This document shows positions 9,950-22,313 of a DNA stretch of 64,000 bases, piece by piece. A model generated the notes under the pieces. It was not told the DNA's origin. It ran no database searches and saw only the letters and a program-made list of their open reading frames with translations. Origin of the DNA: Eublepharis macularius (lineage: Eukaryota; Chordata; Lepidosauria; Squamata; Eublepharidae); the NCBI RefSeq assembly GCF_028583425.1, contig NC_072795.1, forward strand, positions 4,487,001 to 4,551,000, read 5' to 3'. Positions within the stretch are counted from its first letter, which is position 1; the number at the start of each line of letters is the position of its first letter. The translations under genes were made by a program, and so were the position numbers.

Positions 9950-10290
9950 AGTGAAGTCAAGTGGCTTCTGCAGCGCTGGGCAACTCCCCAGGAGTTCCTC
10001 AGATCCAAGCGTGGCTTTGGCAATGATGCCAATGGGTACAAGCTGGGCAAGCCTGTATCTGTTGGCATCGCCACCATGGCCCGGGTGTAAGCCAAGTGGA
10101 TCCTGTGGCACTGCCAACATTCCAGTGACCACTTGGTTCAGTTTAGCGTGGCCACTGGTGGCCCTCCAGGACAGCAGATCGTGGGGAATTTTCTGTCCCC
10201 AAACACACCCTGGACAGGCTCCACTGGGCAGGCTGAGGCAGACCAAGGGGCAACTGATTCCTCACCATTAACAGGAACCCAATTGTAAAC
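9950..10290. other. Unassigned GC-moderate sequence
   Basis: Overlapping short ORFs exist on both strands, but none shows a recognisable domain. No terminal repeats were found. It could be an old repeat or single-copy DNA. Confidence 0.3.
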
Positions 10291-10350
10291 TGTTCAATGT
10301 ATGATTATCTTTTTACCACCCTGGGGTTGGTTGGGGGGGGGTGTCTCAGA

Positions 10351-10700
10351 GCCAAGCTACAAGTGACGCCTTACACAGGCTGGACACCTGTCAGCTTCCC
10401 TCAAGTTTTGATGGGAAATGTAGGCATTCTGGTTTTGCAGCTTGGCTCTCCATTTAATTGAAGTTTACAGAACCCCCCCACACACACACACCCAGCAGAG
10501 GGGAAGGGGGGCGCCCAGTGAGAGCCTGATGCCTGCACTCCCCTCCCGACCACATGTTCTCCCTCCCATAGACTGCCGCTCTGTAAACTTCAATTAAATG
10601 GAGAGCCAAGCTGCAAGACCAGGACGCCTACATTTCCCATCAAAACTTGAGGGAAGCTGACAAGTATCTAACCTGTGTAAGGCGTCACTTGTAGCTTGGT
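10351..10700. mobile_element. Foldback MITE with ~120-bp inverted arms (CCAAGCTACAAGTG family)
   Basis: The left arm GCCAAGCTACAAGTGACGCC continues through CTTCCCTCAAGTTTTGATGG to TTTAATTGAAGTTTACAG. It is mirrored by GTAAACTTCAATTAAATGG ... GGCGTCACTTGTAGCTTGG. Flanks TCTCAGA and TCTTAGA may be a decayed 7-bp duplication. Relatives lie at 24343-24449 and 58163-58396. Confidence 0.8.
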
Positions 10701-10819
10701 TCTTAGACTTGAGTGGAGAACCTATGCCCAGGTTGCCCCACTTTAGAGGTGAATGCTCCTACACTCCCCAAAATTCCTTGTGCATAGGAAACTGGCTGTT
10801 ACTTAAGAGCAAAAAAAAT

Positions 10820-11390
10820 AGACTCAAATAAAATTATTAATTCAGAAGATTTTACAGATTAATATACAATTGAACCCTGAGTTTTTTCTTTTTGGATTAA
10901 TGGACACTCAGCTGGAAAGAAGTCATGGAACTTTGTTTATTATATTATTAGGTTATTATACGTGCAAAATTGGAAGAGTCCAGTACTGCCTACAATAGAG
11001 GAATGGTTGGTGAAGGTGCTGTATTTGGCAGCAATGGCTAAACTTATTTCACTGGTTAGAGAAAAGACAGTACATTTGCTGTTGCTGATTGGAAACTCCT
11101 TATAGACTTTTTGCATGAAACGGATAATAGTAATTTGATGATGTGTGGGTTTGACGAGTAAGGAATTTGGACAATAAACAAAAGAGAGCTTTTCTTTGTA
11201 AACACAGAGGAAGAGAAAATTTTGTCATGATATCTATATTTGTCACAGAGAAAATCAGAAGGCTTCTTTTAGTTTATATAGTCCCACCCATTTTTCTATA
11301 TTTTTGTGCCTTTTTGTTAGCTGTTATTCCCTCTTCTTTTATATAAACTTTAATAAATAGAATATTCTTTGCAACAAGAACAAAAACCGA
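10820..11390 (+). mobile_element. L1-like LINE 3' fragment
   Basis: A decayed ORF2 C-terminus can be read (SPVLPTIEEWLVKVLYLAAM), followed by an AT-rich tail with TTTAATAAATAG. Stops interrupt it. A second, related tail follows at 12095-12725. Confidence 0.5.
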
Positions 11391-11639
11391 AAAGAAACTG
11401 GATGTTACAGAGAATGGGTTTTGCGTCTGATGCGCTCATTTTCCATATGCAGTGTTGTTGTTTTTTAATGGAGTGTTCAATCGAATGTGTTCCAACTTGC
11501 AGTCTGAAATAGTATAGTCCAGATATGGGTTTACTTCTTGGAGCATCTGTCTATTATGGAAGAATAATCCATAAAAGACAGTTCATGCTTTGTATCTAGT
11601 GTGTACCTATTTAGAGCATGTCCAAAGATCTCATGGCGG

Positions 11640-12060
11640 AACAGATGTCCGGCCCCTGCCTCAAGCTCTGGGGGGGCGGAGGGGGTGCCAGAGTGGGCAC
11701 TGGGGGTGGGGGCTGCTGCACCTTGCCAGCCCTCCCGCCCCGCACCACTGCCGCCGCCACCAACACACCCCTGGCTGGGCACAGCAGCCACGGGCCAGGC
11801 GCAGCAGGCATCCAGGGCAGCAAGCAGAACCTTCCCAGCCACCCACCATGCCCGACTGGGAGCACGGGCAGCCTCCACGCGCCGTCCCAGCCGCCTATCA
11901 GCCAATGGGGCCGGCTTTGCTGCATGATGACATCACACACAGTGACATCATCACGCAGTCTGGGGTGCATGCGCGTGCACTCTGTGCACGCATGCAGAGG
12001 GGCAGCTGCGGGCGCCAGAAACCCTGGCGCCACCCCTGCCCCCATTTCATCCTCAAAACA
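11640..12060. repeat. GC-rich insertion between two L1 tails
   Basis: Abruptly GC-rich sequence with ATGACATCACACACAGTGAC, TGCATGCGCGTGCAC and GGCGCCAGAAACCCTGGCGC, resembling the GC-rich repeats near 39850 and 44000. ORFs on both strands are compositional. It is probably a non-autonomous DNA element; the ends are not defined. Confidence 0.45.
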
Positions 12061-12094
12061 ACGATGTGAGTTGTTTTGAGGATGAAACTGATGA

Positions 12095-12725
12095 GTTGCG
12101 TAAATAGAAGATCAAAACTAGAATTTGAAGAGAAATGGGGGAACTATTTTGCTTATAAAGAATAGAATATATAAGATGTTGCAGTCTTATAAATTGGAAT
12201 AAGATCATTTACTGACTTATTGTATATAGCTCATAAGAGGTTATAGTTTGACAAGGGGAGAAATGTTTGAATATATAATTGAATATATAATTGTTAAAAT
12301 AGTTTGTAGGAAATGGAAACATTAATAAAGTTTAGGACGAGTAGAGATTATTGTTATACTAAAAGTTATGCTCATCGGTGATATAAAGAAATAAGATGAA
12401 AATTTGTAGTAATAATGGAATGAGTAGTTTTTCCTTTTTGTTTATTAATTTTTATTATTGTGTGTGGAGAAGGAGGTGGTATGCGTTAAGTATGTGTAGC
12501 ATAGAGGAACAATATATAGTAATGAGATTTAATAGCAGTTGTAATCTTCATCGCTACATGGACAAATATTGAAAAAGATAAAATTTTTGTGTACTCTGTA
12601 CTCTAATAATTCTTGTAGCGAACAGTTGCAAAATCTTCCTGACCTTATTAATTTTTCCCTTTCCCTTTTTTCTTCTTTTCTGTATCTCTTTTTTACTTTG
12701 ATAAAATAAAAATTAAATACATCGA
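12095..12725 (+). mobile_element. L1-like LINE 3' fragment
   Basis: FEEKWGNYFAYKE can be read at the start, followed by a long AT-rich 3' UTR ending GATAAAATAAAAATTAAATA. The tail GTGTACTCTGTACTCTAATA resembles that at 21000-21115, indicating one L1 subfamily. Confidence 0.55.
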
Positions 12726-12812
12726 TCAAAACAACCCTGTGAGGTAGGTTAGGCTGAGCGACGGCGGAGACTTGCAACTCAGTCTCTCACAGCTGACCAT
12801 CACACGTCCCTC

Positions 12813-12990
12813 ACATATGAAGCTGCCTTGTACCAGGTCAGACCAGAATTTAGCACTGTCTATCTGACTGGTAATGGCTTTCTCGGGGGTAGATCTTTCC
12901 CAGAACCACCTGCCTAGGATCCTTTAACCAGAGATGGTAAGGTCTGGACCTTAGACCTTCTCTTTGGAAGGCAACTGTTCTGTTATAGAG
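12813..12990 (-). mobile_element. Old SINE-like repeat
   Basis: GAAGCTGCCTTGTACCAGGT, CAGACCAGAATTTAGCACTG and TAGATCTTTCCCAGAACCAC are diverged forms of a widespread amniote repeat that starts GAAGCTGCCTTATACTGAGT. Its boundaries are blurred. Confidence 0.5.
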
Positions 12991-13926
12991 CTGTAGCCTG
13001 TAACTTCACACACTGAGGTCACAGCTTGATATCTTAGACAATCAGTGATAAACATCCATGGGTAAACCTGTCTTAAGTGGAACCACATCTTCCACACATC
13101 TGCTTGGAAGTCAGATCCATTAATTTAAGGTCCACATTCACTGTCCATTCAAAGTACATAAACCTAATTTATTATTTAGTTCTCTGCTGCTTTTCTAGCC
13201 CTGCGTCTGCACTCCTAACTAGGCTTACAGCATTGGAAATATGGATATAAATAAAAGATCATCAAAAATGTTCAAGGAAGCAGTGAAGCCAGAGTTCAAG
13301 TCCAGAGAAAAAGGTGTCTCCACCCCTCCCCGGGTCTGCCCTGGCTCCGCTGCAGCTAGATCCAGGCATGCTGGAAAAGGGCCAAGCTACCTTCACAATT
13401 TTCGAATGTTTTTCACCAACTTGTCTCTCCTGATCTCCTTTGTCATCCAGTGGGTCTATTATCCTGCGTTATGTATCGATCTGAGAGTTCTGGGGGCTGA
13501 ACATCAGTCAGTGCTCAATACTGCTGTATGCCTGTATAGCAATACTGGCCGAAATATTAATCGTTGTGAATTGTCACTTCAGTTATGCATTTGAGCAGTG
13601 GCCAGATTAGCTAAACTGCATATGACAGTCAATTTGTGGCAAGTTGCTCTAAAGCCATAAGTCTTTATTAGACAAGGCAGAGTATTTTGCCTCTTTGGGG
13701 ATCAGCAAAGCCCTGGTAGAGTAAGGGACTGAGAAGGCAGGAATTGCAATGAACGTATTTGGATCCATGTCATTAGCACGCTACTCCCTGCCTCTCCTAA
13801 GAATGCATCTTGATCCATAAAGCAGTAAATCTGAACCAAGAAATTTGGGGAGGGAACTAGAGCCTGTTAGGCAGCTGGATAAACCGGAAGAGCACAACAG
13901 CAGATGAAATCACTGGGCATGCAGTG

Positions 13927-14176
13927 ATAATAATAATAACAACAACATTCAATTTATATACCACCCTTCAGGACAACTTAACACCCACTCAGAGTGGTTT
14001 ACAAAGTGTGTTATTGTTATCCCCACAAACAGACAGCCTGTGAGGTGGGTGAGGTTGAGAGAAGTCCAGAGAACTGTGACTAGCCCAAGGTCACCCAGCT
14101 CGCTTCAAGTAGATGAGTGGGGAATCAAACCTGGTTCTCCAGGTTAGAGTTCCGCCGCTCTTACACCAAACTGGGC
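13927..14176 (-). mobile_element. tRNA-derived SINE (AGCCAGTTTGGTGTAG family)
   Basis: Minus copy. From the right it reads AGCCCAGTTTGGTGTAAGAG (A box), GAACCAGGTTTGATTCCCCA (B box), a body, then CTGAAGGGTGGTATATAAAT and an AAT/GTT tail. The family has seven clear copies in this window. Confidence 0.85.
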
Positions 14177-14189
14177 TATAAGTCTGTGT

Positions 14190-14401
14190 ACTGTCTGCTG
14201 CTCTAAGTATGCTCCTACTGGATAGCTCCACGTTGTGCAATATGTCATGTCGACCTGCTTATGTGTTGTTATCAGCATTCTATCAGCTCTATATCAGATT
14301 TCTTCTTTTCAAATTTCTGTGATCCTTACCCTACTGAATCCTTTCTCAAATGCTTATTGAATATCCCACCTGTTGATCTCAGTAAGAAAGGTGGACTATA
14401 A
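14190..14401 (+). mobile_element. Retroposon 3' end feeding a microsatellite
   Basis: TGCTGCTCTAAGTATGCTCC ... GTAAGAAAGGTGGACTATAA matches the ends at 51460-51708 and (minus) 43320-43570. In each the tail GTGGACTATAAA passes directly into a simple repeat or A-rich tail. Confidence 0.6.
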
Positions 14402-14641
<240 letters not shown>

Positions 14642-15366
14642 GAAATGGAGCTCCTTCTGGAAGTATAAAGGAATGGAACATAGCCAATCCACCTACCCTG
14701 ATTATCATCAAGAAGTCTGAGGGTGGTATAAATTCTTTATGAGTTCCTCAGCAGATGAGATTCAACATGCAAAGTGTGAAAACAATTGGGCAGACACAAA
14801 TATATTAATATTATTCATTCATTTGTTCTTGACGAGGTGGGATGCTTTAGGAATGCAGTCCTGACAATGATGAGAAACTAGAAGAAGATAAGCTAAGCTG
14901 TAGGAACCCCTTCCTTCCTTTTAGCAAACTCGAAAGCTGAATTGCATTTGTCTCCGTCTCTTCTCCTCCGCCAGTTCTGATAATGCATAATCTCAAGCTC
15001 CATGAATATTTGAAGAGCTTATGCTCAACACCGTCTTTTCATGCTGGAAAGTGTTCCTGCCGCAGCCCACAGCTGGCATTCGCAGCGAGTGCTCTCAGGC
15101 GGCTGTAGCCGGTCCCTGGCTCCCTCTAACTGGTGACACCACAGAATTTAGCAAGGTGATATTAAGTATTCGTTCTATAACCGAAACAGCTACATCTTGA
15201 TTCTTATATCTGAATGTAAATCGTTTTAAGACTATCAACATCTTTCCTAATATGCTAAATTTTGTGAAATTTCATTTCAGCTCTGGCTAAATAACGCCCT
15301 GTAAATTGAAATCCCCGTATCGCTCCTGGACTTCTTTTATTTGCCCCTCCAGTCGGAACGAAGAGG

Positions 15367-16165
15367 CAGACACAAGTGTTGGGAATTAAAGGGCCGCTTT
15401 ATTAAAATTACAACAACAGTACTGTCAATGCGACAAGGGCCTAACTAGTGGTACAGGTCGGGCCCTGGGGTCACTCCCGGACCTCTGCCCCGACCTGTCT
15501 GGGTGATCCACCAACTGCCCCGGGGGCGAGCCATCCATCGTATGGCTGTGACCTGGCTGGCCTGGCAAAGTGGTTCTATAAGTCCCCTTAAAGGTCCCCC
15601 ACCTGGCCGTCAAGCTGCAAGGGGGGACTGGCTTGTCCGGGGGTTCCCCACCAGGGTATCTGACCTCACAACTGGGCTGTACAGCAGCCAGCCACTCATG
15701 ACAGACCCCAATTCCCCACCAATGGGGATATGCCAAGGGTGGTCACCGGCCTGCTCAATTTTACCCAACTTCTAACCTGCCATGGGAGATTAAACTCAAC
15801 CCACCTTAGCCAAATACCCCTTCTCCAGACAGTGCAACGTAGGCAAAAAACTCCTTCCCCCAATGGCCAATGCAGAAAAAAAGAAAAATTCCTACCTGCC
15901 CCTGATAAACAGCGACTGGCTAACCCTACATTGAACTAGAGTGAGGTGGGTGAGCTGAGCACAAAGTCCAACTCAGAAGCTGGGAGGGCAGAGCGGCTAA
16001 ACAGAGCTGCTGTCTCCACCCCCGCTGCATACCCTGATGGCCAGGAAAGTGCTGCTGCCTCTTCCTCCTTCCAGGACAGCAAATCTCGCCCCCCAGGTGT
16101 AGTGGCTGTTGCCACCAGCCGGGAAGGGCTGCATTCTAACAGCCTGATTTTCTGAAAATCATAAT
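15367..16165 (-). repeat. Unclassified GC-rich repeat candidate
   Basis: On the minus strand it ends with TTTAATAAAGCGGCCC, a polyadenylation-like signal, and is GC-rich with no intact ORF. This could be an LTR or a retroposed 3' end. No TG...CA boundaries or target duplication were found. Confidence 0.3.
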
Positions 16166-16191
16166 ACTTTGCGTTTTCAGAATTCAAAGTA

Positions 16192-16249
16192 AGATTCTGG
16201 CCCAGTAGCACCTCTAAGGTAGTACTGGACCTGAATCCTGCTCTTCTAC
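16192..16249. mobile_element. PLE foldback, left part (split by LTR)
   Basis: CCCAGTAGCACCTCTAAGG (minus arm) turns into TAGTACTGGACCTGAATCCT (plus arm). The plus arm resumes after the LTR at 16768 with CGACCAACACGGCTACCCAC. It was therefore present before the LTR integrated. Confidence 0.65.
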
Positions 16250-16767
16250 TGTCAGGCTATGGATGACAGGATATGGTAAATGGGTCTCTGTACCATTGCA
16301 ACAAGAAGTCCAAGCTCTTGGTTAAATGGTTTTATTCAGAAATCCAATCTTTCCATATATATGTCCATAGAATTACTCAGAGGCAAGAAAGCATCCAAGC
16401 AGTACATGCTTCCTTGATAGGAATAGAAACTTGAGAAAAGTACAGCTCTAAACACTCAAACATTTCCCCCCCCCTCCCAAACCACAAGTTCGGGCGGGAA
16501 AGAGTCTGCGAACTTCTTCTGGAGTTTATACATCAAGCTAGACAAGACAAAGAGGTGTAAGAGAAACGGCAACATTTCAGACAGTGCAAGGTCACTTCAG
16601 TGAGCTTCAAAGAAAGATAACACAGCTGTGTTTTCAGGCTGCCAGAGGGAGAAACGGAAAGTGATGGTTAGATGGTTAGAGCACCTGCAACATGAAATCA
16701 AGGCACAGTATTAGCAGTGGTTCAACACACAGAACAATGGAATGAATGTAGGGTTACAGTCATGACA
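16250..16767 (-). mobile_element. Solo LTR, 518 bp
   Basis: Bounded by TGTC... and ...CATGACA, with near-exact 5-bp flanks TCTAC/ACTAC, inside a PLE foldback. On the minus strand it carries an AATAAA signal (16331-16336). It is the same family as 17937-18503 and 30700-31758. There is no internal retroviral or gypsy sequence, so it is probably a recombination remnant. Confidence 0.8.
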
Positions 16768-17254
16768 ACTACCGACCAACACGGCTACCCACCTGAAACA
16801 GCATTCAAAGTCATTTGCCTATTATAGTTCATTCTCTTTTGTATCCTACCACACCACTGCTACCACTACCTCCAAGGATCTTGGGGCAGCATACAGAATT
16901 CTCCCTGTCTTTATTTTACTCCACAACAACCCTGTGAGGTAGGTTAGGCTGAGAGAAAAGGGAACTGGCCCAAGATCTCTCGGTGAGCTTGTTTATATCT
17001 GGGTATACTCAGGGTATCCCACTCCTGACACTCTACTTTGATCACTGCTTTGTCCTGACTCTCCTATGTATCTTTTGACATCGTTCCCACTTTTGAGATA
17101 CTCTACTTTTTTTCTAGAGTGAGGAATCTTGGATGCAAGCCAGGGTCCAGAAGAGAGAGAAATGGATCTAAAGGAGCCAGAAAGCGCATCAGATCTCTCT
17201 TGTATGAAGGGCGGCACAAGGAGGTTGCAGAGACCAATTTCAGTGACTGATCGT

Positions 17255-17600
17255 TTCTTGGAGGTATTTAAGAAGAGGCTAGATGGTCACCTGGCAGCAA
17301 TGATGATTCTGTGACTCTGTATGCAGACTGGGAGAGGGAGGGCATGAGAGGATGAGCCGGTACTAGGCTCTCATGCCCAGGGTAATGCCAATCCACCACT
17401 TTGGGGTCAAGAAGGAATTTTCCTCCAGGCCAGATTGGCTAGGATCCGATTCCTGAAGATTTTTTGCCTTCCTTCGGGCAGAGCGCAGGGGTCACTGGAA
17501 GAGCGGGAGGGAAGTAGCTGTGAATTTCCTGCACTGAGCAGCAAGGTAGACCACATGAGCTTTGGGGTCGCTTCCAGCTCGATGTTTCCATAATCCATTG
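17255..17600 (+). mobile_element. CR1-like 3' end
   Basis: TTGGAGGTATTTAAGAAGAG, GCTAGATGGTCACCTG, AGGAATTTTCCTCCAGGCC and CTTCCAGCTCGATGTTTCC are diverged CR1 3' UTR signatures. Confidence 0.65.
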
Positions 17601-17681
17601 TTCCAAAAGTGTATTTTGAGGAAAGAAGAAGAGAGGAAAAAACTGTATCTTGCCTTCCCCGCCTCTCTGCCTGTCCCTGTC

Positions 17682-17701
17682 ACTCACACACACACACACA
17701 T
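17682..17701. repeat. (CA)n microsatellite
   Basis: Short CA run. Confidence 0.9.
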
Positions 17702-17936
17702 ACCGCCGCGCCCCCGCCTTGCAATCTCTGTCTCCCTCCCCACGCAAGGAAACTTGATGAACTGTAAAAAAGGTCTAAAAATGTTTTTATTGAATATTTA
17801 ATAGAGAAGATAGTGATCACAGGATGAAGGAAGTGTACAGTCAAGCACATTGGAAAAGTTAATGTCAGCAGCTGAAGATATTGTTTGACGAACCAAAATT
17901 CAAAATACTTGAATGAAAGGAAGCCACCAGTAAAAC

Positions 17937-18503
17937 TGTCATGTCTGAGCCCCATCCATGCCAGTGCTGATGCTGTTGTCAGCAGTGCTATTGCTGACTT
18001 GTTGTTCTGATTGAACCAATGTTTCATGCTGTAACTTGATGTCATATTGCCAATGCCAAAACTGTTTCTTTCACAGGGTTACTGCAGGTGTTTTATCTAA
18101 CGGACTGTAGAAACTTTCAGTGCTTCTGACCTTGCAGACTGCTCACTCCCATGCACTGCTATGTCTCAACTTTGATCTCTTGCTTTCTCAGTGTCTCGAC
18201 TTGATAGTACAAATATGCGAGGCATTCTCAGGACAAGTTTGCGCCAAAAGTCCTGTTTTACTGTTGGGAGGGGGAAAGAGCAAATGTGTATGTTAAGAGA
18301 AGGATTTCCCCACAAATTTCCCCACAAATCTGTCAATCTTGCTCTTACTGCTTAGATGCTCACCTTGCTTCTGATGCAATCCTATGGACATATATATGGA
18401 AATGGTTTTATTTCTGAATAAAACCGTTTAACCAAGAGCTTGGATTTCTTGTTGCAATGGTACAGGGATCTGTCTGCCATAGCCTGTCATCCATAGCATG
18501 ACA
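17937..18503 (+). mobile_element. Solo LTR, 567 bp, exact 5-bp TSD
   Basis: Begins TGTCATG and ends CATGACA, with target duplication AAAAC at 17932-17936 and 18504-18508. AATAAA lies at 18417-18422, and the final 80 bp form a U5-like segment. The opposite-strand copies at 16250 and 30700 match it. It may be an endogenous retrovirus or Ty3-type LTR; there is no internal sequence to decide. Confidence 0.85.
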
Positions 18504-18623
18504 AAAACACAGGTGCTCTTCCCCATCTTCAGCCACAGCAGAATCTAAGTAGGTAGACTACATTGGCATACAATTCTGGGCTAGTCGTGTGGTACTGCAG
18601 AACTTCAAGCACGACACAGTGCT

Positions 18624-18625
18624 TT

Positions 18626-18704
<79 letters not shown>
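18624..18704. repeat. (TTTC)n microsatellite
   Basis: About 20 uninterrupted TTTC/CTTT units. Confidence 0.97.
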
Positions 18705-18706
<2 letters not shown>

Positions 18707-18935
18707 AGACCACTACCTGATAGAGTTTAGGTGTATGGCCCATCCGCAGTGGTGTGTGGTTGAGTCCACTGGCTCACCCTCAGAAACTGATAAATACAGA
18801 TTGTTTGCTGGTAAGGAAGACACAAGAAGCCCTGCAGGATTAGACCTATGGACCACCTAGTCCCGCATCCTGTTTCACTTAGCAGCCAACTGGATGCCCC
18901 CAGGAGCACAGAGGCCAAAGCTTCTGCCTGTGGTT

Positions 18936-19151
18936 GGGGTTGCCATCTCTGGGTTGGGAAATCCCTGGAGATTTGGGGGAGGAGCCCAAGGAGGGTGGGG
19001 TTTGGGGAGGGAAGAGACCTCAGCGGGATCCAATGCCACAGAGGCAACCCTTCAAAGCAGCCGTTCCCTCCAGGCGATCTGATCTCTCTGGTCTGGAGAT
19101 CAGTTGTGATTCCAGGAGATCTCCTGGCCGCACCAACACGTTGGCAACTCT
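18936..19151. mobile_element. MITE with GGTTGCCA ends
   Basis: Terminal inverted repeats GGGGTTGCCA...CTGGGTTGGGAAATCCCTGG and ...CACGTTGGCAACTC enclose GATCTCTCTGGTCTGGAGAT. About six copies occur in the window (33301, 34745, 35992, 38315, 39602 and inside 43618). It is non-coding. Confidence 0.75.
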
Positions 19152-19154
19152 ACT

Positions 19155-20470
19155 GTGATTACAGAAGATAACTGCCTTTGGACATGAAGGTTCCATTTGT
19201 GATTGTGGCTAATAACTACTGATGAACCTCTCCTCCACGAAAAGTCCTACCCAATGCTTCTGGAGGATTTTCCTTCCAAGTGAATCTCTGGAATGAGGAA
19301 ATGAGTCCACCTGCCCAAGATCGTTCCTAGGCAGTCTCCCCCAACCCATACGGAACCTTTAATACTTTAGCTGATGGCATGTTCTTTTTTGCCGTTAGCT
19401 GCCCTGAAGGCCTGAGTGGCCGATAAGGTGGGATACAAACTTTTAATAAAGAAATAATCCTTGCCGGCAGCATTCTTCCCTTGCCTCTGTGTTCACTTCA
19501 CAGTTGGCCTCCAGACTGTAAAGTTCTTGGGGTAGGAACTTGTTTCTTCATCTGCCTTACGTAGGCCTGTCCAGTAATGGCGCTGCATAGCTTTTTAAAA
19601 TAATGATAACAGCAATTGTAATGATGCCAGGCCAGCAGGAAGCAAAACCGGAAGCACTGATAATTTGCCTCCAATAACAAACTACGACCTGCACAAGTGC
19701 CTCAGGAGGGCTGGTATCTTGCAGAGACTTAAAGCAGGTTGGAGTCAGCCCTCCTTGGCCCTTTGAGCATATCTTGTGGGGGCATTCAAAGCAGATCAGG
19801 CCACAAACAGAACCCCTTAACTCTTATATTTTCTTCTTCATTATCAATAGTTTATTACCAGATTGGCAGACATGATGACTAGTTAGGGTAGCGTTCGGAC
19901 ATCTGTTAACTGATAGTCATCAAAATCCCCTACGGGAAAGATGCTGTGAGCTGTTGCTTAATAATCAGGCACAGATTTCGTGTTTCCTTCCCCCTCACCT
20001 TCCATTTCTGACTTCTCACAAATCTGTCTCTGTTGTTACGAACCTGTCTGGAAATTAAAAGTTATAATCTGGAAGCTCTTCCCATAATCTCACGTAGAAG
20101 TGAGTTCCTTTCATTCCTCTTGCTGAAATAGGAAGCATAGGAACTCTGTATATGCTCAAAGACACTTAGTTTCATTATTAGGAACGCCAGGTGAACAGCA
20201 GGACTGGAGTGCGATGGTGCCTAAGAGACCAACAAGATTTTCAGTGTGTAAGTCACCTGCTCTGCTCTGGATCCCAGCAGGGTGAAGACGGGGGGTGGGC
20301 ATTGCCGCCTGCTCCATGCCTGATTTCGGCCTGAGCTTCCTGCCACGACACGCTCTCTGGAGGTCTGGCTGCCTCATCTGAGCTTCCCTCCACAGCATCG
20401 CCCTCTGGTGGCGCACCAGGGTAGGAAGTGAGTTGTCTTGAATACGCTTAGCCTTTTATATAGTAGGACA
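19155..20470. other. Mostly unassigned
   Basis: No supported gene. Seen only: a LINE-like tail near 19390-19460 (GGTGGGATACAAAC, then TAATAAAG) and a short PLE fragment near 20205-20255 (GTGCCTAAGAGACCAACAAG). Short ORFs show no domain. Confidence 0.4.
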
Positions 20471-21125
20471 TGTTCTTTGACTTGACTATAAGATAATTGA
20501 ATTAAAATAATTGGTAGAATAGAAAACATGGTAGATAACACTGAAATATTGTTTAAAAGTCAGCACTGTTATTGTTAAGAAATACATAAGTAAAAGGTAA
20601 TGATAAGATGGGGGAATAATGACTTTTTCATTCTTTAAGAAGCTTTGTTCACGACCTGAGTTCGATCCTGGCGGAAACTGGGTTCAGATAGCCGGCTCAA
20701 GGTTGACTCGGCCTTTCATCCTTCCGAGGTCGGTAAAATGAGCACCCATTTTCCTGGGGGTAAACTGTAGATGACTGGGGAAGGCAATGGCAAACCACCC
20801 CGTAACAAAAAGTCTGCCAAAAAAAATCATGATGCAATGTCCCCCCATGGGTCAGTAATGACTCAGTGCTTGCACAGGGGACTGCCTTTACTTTTAAGAT
20901 TAGGAGTAGAAATAGGTTTGAATTCTGCTTGTGTCGTTTACTTAAAAATATGTACCTTAAATAGTTTCAAATAAATATTTTTAAAGGTTGTTATTAATTT
21001 TGTACTCTGTACTTTGTTACTCCTCGTAGTATGCAGCTTTGTATTTGTTTTTCTTGTCCCCTTCTTTTGTTCCTTTTTTCTGTGTCCCCTTTTCTGTTTT
21101 AATAAAATAAATTACTATTTAAAAG
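20470..21125 (+). mobile_element. L1-like 3' UTR split by a SINE
   Basis: AT-rich sequence at 20470-20643 resumes at about 20896 and ends TTTAATAAAATAAATTAC, matching the tail at 12560-12725. The interruption at 20644-20895 is a Sauria-type SINE. Confidence 0.55.
20644..20895 (+). mobile_element. Sauria-type SINE, 5'-truncated
   Basis: Begins inside the tRNA-like head at ACGACCTGAGTTCGATCCTG (B box). It continues with CCTTCCGAGGTCGGTAAAAT and GGCAATGGCAAACCACCCCG, and ends TGACTCAGTGCTTGCACAGG plus GGACTGCCTTTAC, the BovB-shared end. Confidence 0.85.
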
Positions 21126-21947
21126 CATGTTCTGTTTTGACATGATTCTAGTATCCGATGCCTATTGTTTTTATGCAATGGTTTTCAGCAAAGCGGCCTC
21201 GAGGAATTTGTCTGAAAAGCCAGGGAGGAAGAGCTTGAAGAATTAATGCTGGAGTGCCTTTCTCAGCTGGTTGCTGCAGCTGTGGTTACCCACAGTCCAT
21301 TTCCTGCTTCTTTTCCTCCGCACAACTGCAGGCTCACACATGGCAGAGAAAGGGCTGCGGCTACAGAGTGCAGAGGAGGAGAGATGGATGGGGTAAAGCT
21401 GTCCTTTTCGTATCCAAAAGTGCTAAAAGCAAGCCTGGCCTTAACCACTCGTGTGGCCAGTTAACTGGAGGACACATCTGGAAAAGACACTTGTGCCCAG
21501 GGTGGTCGAGATTCCTACCCAGGGTGGTCTTGATTCCATGGTGATGGACCAAACTTAAACCAGAGAAGGTTGAGGAACAAAAGATATAGGTAAAAAAAAT
21601 CAACTCCAGCTGTAGAAAGCAAGACAGTTGCTAATGAATTTTGAGATGCCCCCTTCTTATTTCCATTTCTAATTTATTGAGCTGGCCCACTCAAGGCTCG
21701 TAAAGAGAAAATCCTGCTTAGACCCAATGTTTTGCATTTATGTCCCTGCTATTATCATATATGGACACCATAAGAAAAGCACATTTGGGTTACTTCTATT
21801 ATGTCTTGAAAGTTAAAAATAGTTTATTTTAACAGACATCCAGTTGCAGCCTTGGGCATTCCTTCTTAGTCAATGTTATGGGTGTATGGAGCCATCCTAG
21901 TGTGTTTTATATCTGTATTCTATTCAAGTATTCAAATACTGGCTACA

Positions 21948-22243
21948 GGGCCCCGTGGCGCACAGTGGTAAGCTGCAGTACTGCAGCCCAAGCTCTGCTC
22001 ACGACCTGAGTTCGATCCTGGTGGAAGCCAAGTTCAAGTAGGCGACTCAAGGTTGACTCAGCCTTCCATCCTTCTAAGGTCGGTAAAACAAGTACCCAGT
22101 TTCCTGGGGGTTAAAGTGTAGATGACTGGGGAAGGGCAATGGCAAACCACCCCGTAACCAGGGTCTGCTGAGAAAATGTCGTGAAGCAACATCCCCGTAG
22201 GTCAATAATGACTCGGTGCTTGCACAGGGGACTACCTTTACCT
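21948..22243 (+). mobile_element. Sauria-type SINE, near full length
   Basis: The head GGGCCCCGTGGCGCACAGTG, with A box near GTGGTAAGCTGCAG and B box GAGTTCGATCC, is followed by the same body and the tail TGCTTGCACAGGGGACTACC. Pol III promoter elements are visible; activity is unknown. Confidence 0.9.
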
Positions 22244-22313
22244 ACTAGCTATGACCTGCCAGTCTATCATGAGCTTAAGATCAAGTATCCTGACCTGATT
22301 GTTTGAAAGAACT

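Noticed and set aside
9950..10271. Possible processed pseudogene (106-codon ORF)
   Set aside because: No protein family recognised in any frame, no poly-A tail and no target duplication seen.
11531..12079. Overlapping ORFs of 108-159 codons on both strands
   Set aside because: GC-rich repeat with open frames in several phases and no recognisable domain; lies between L1 tails.
21948..22040. tRNA gene (A and B boxes present)
   Set aside because: No cloverleaf of tRNA length; the promoter boxes belong to the head of a Sauria-type SINE.
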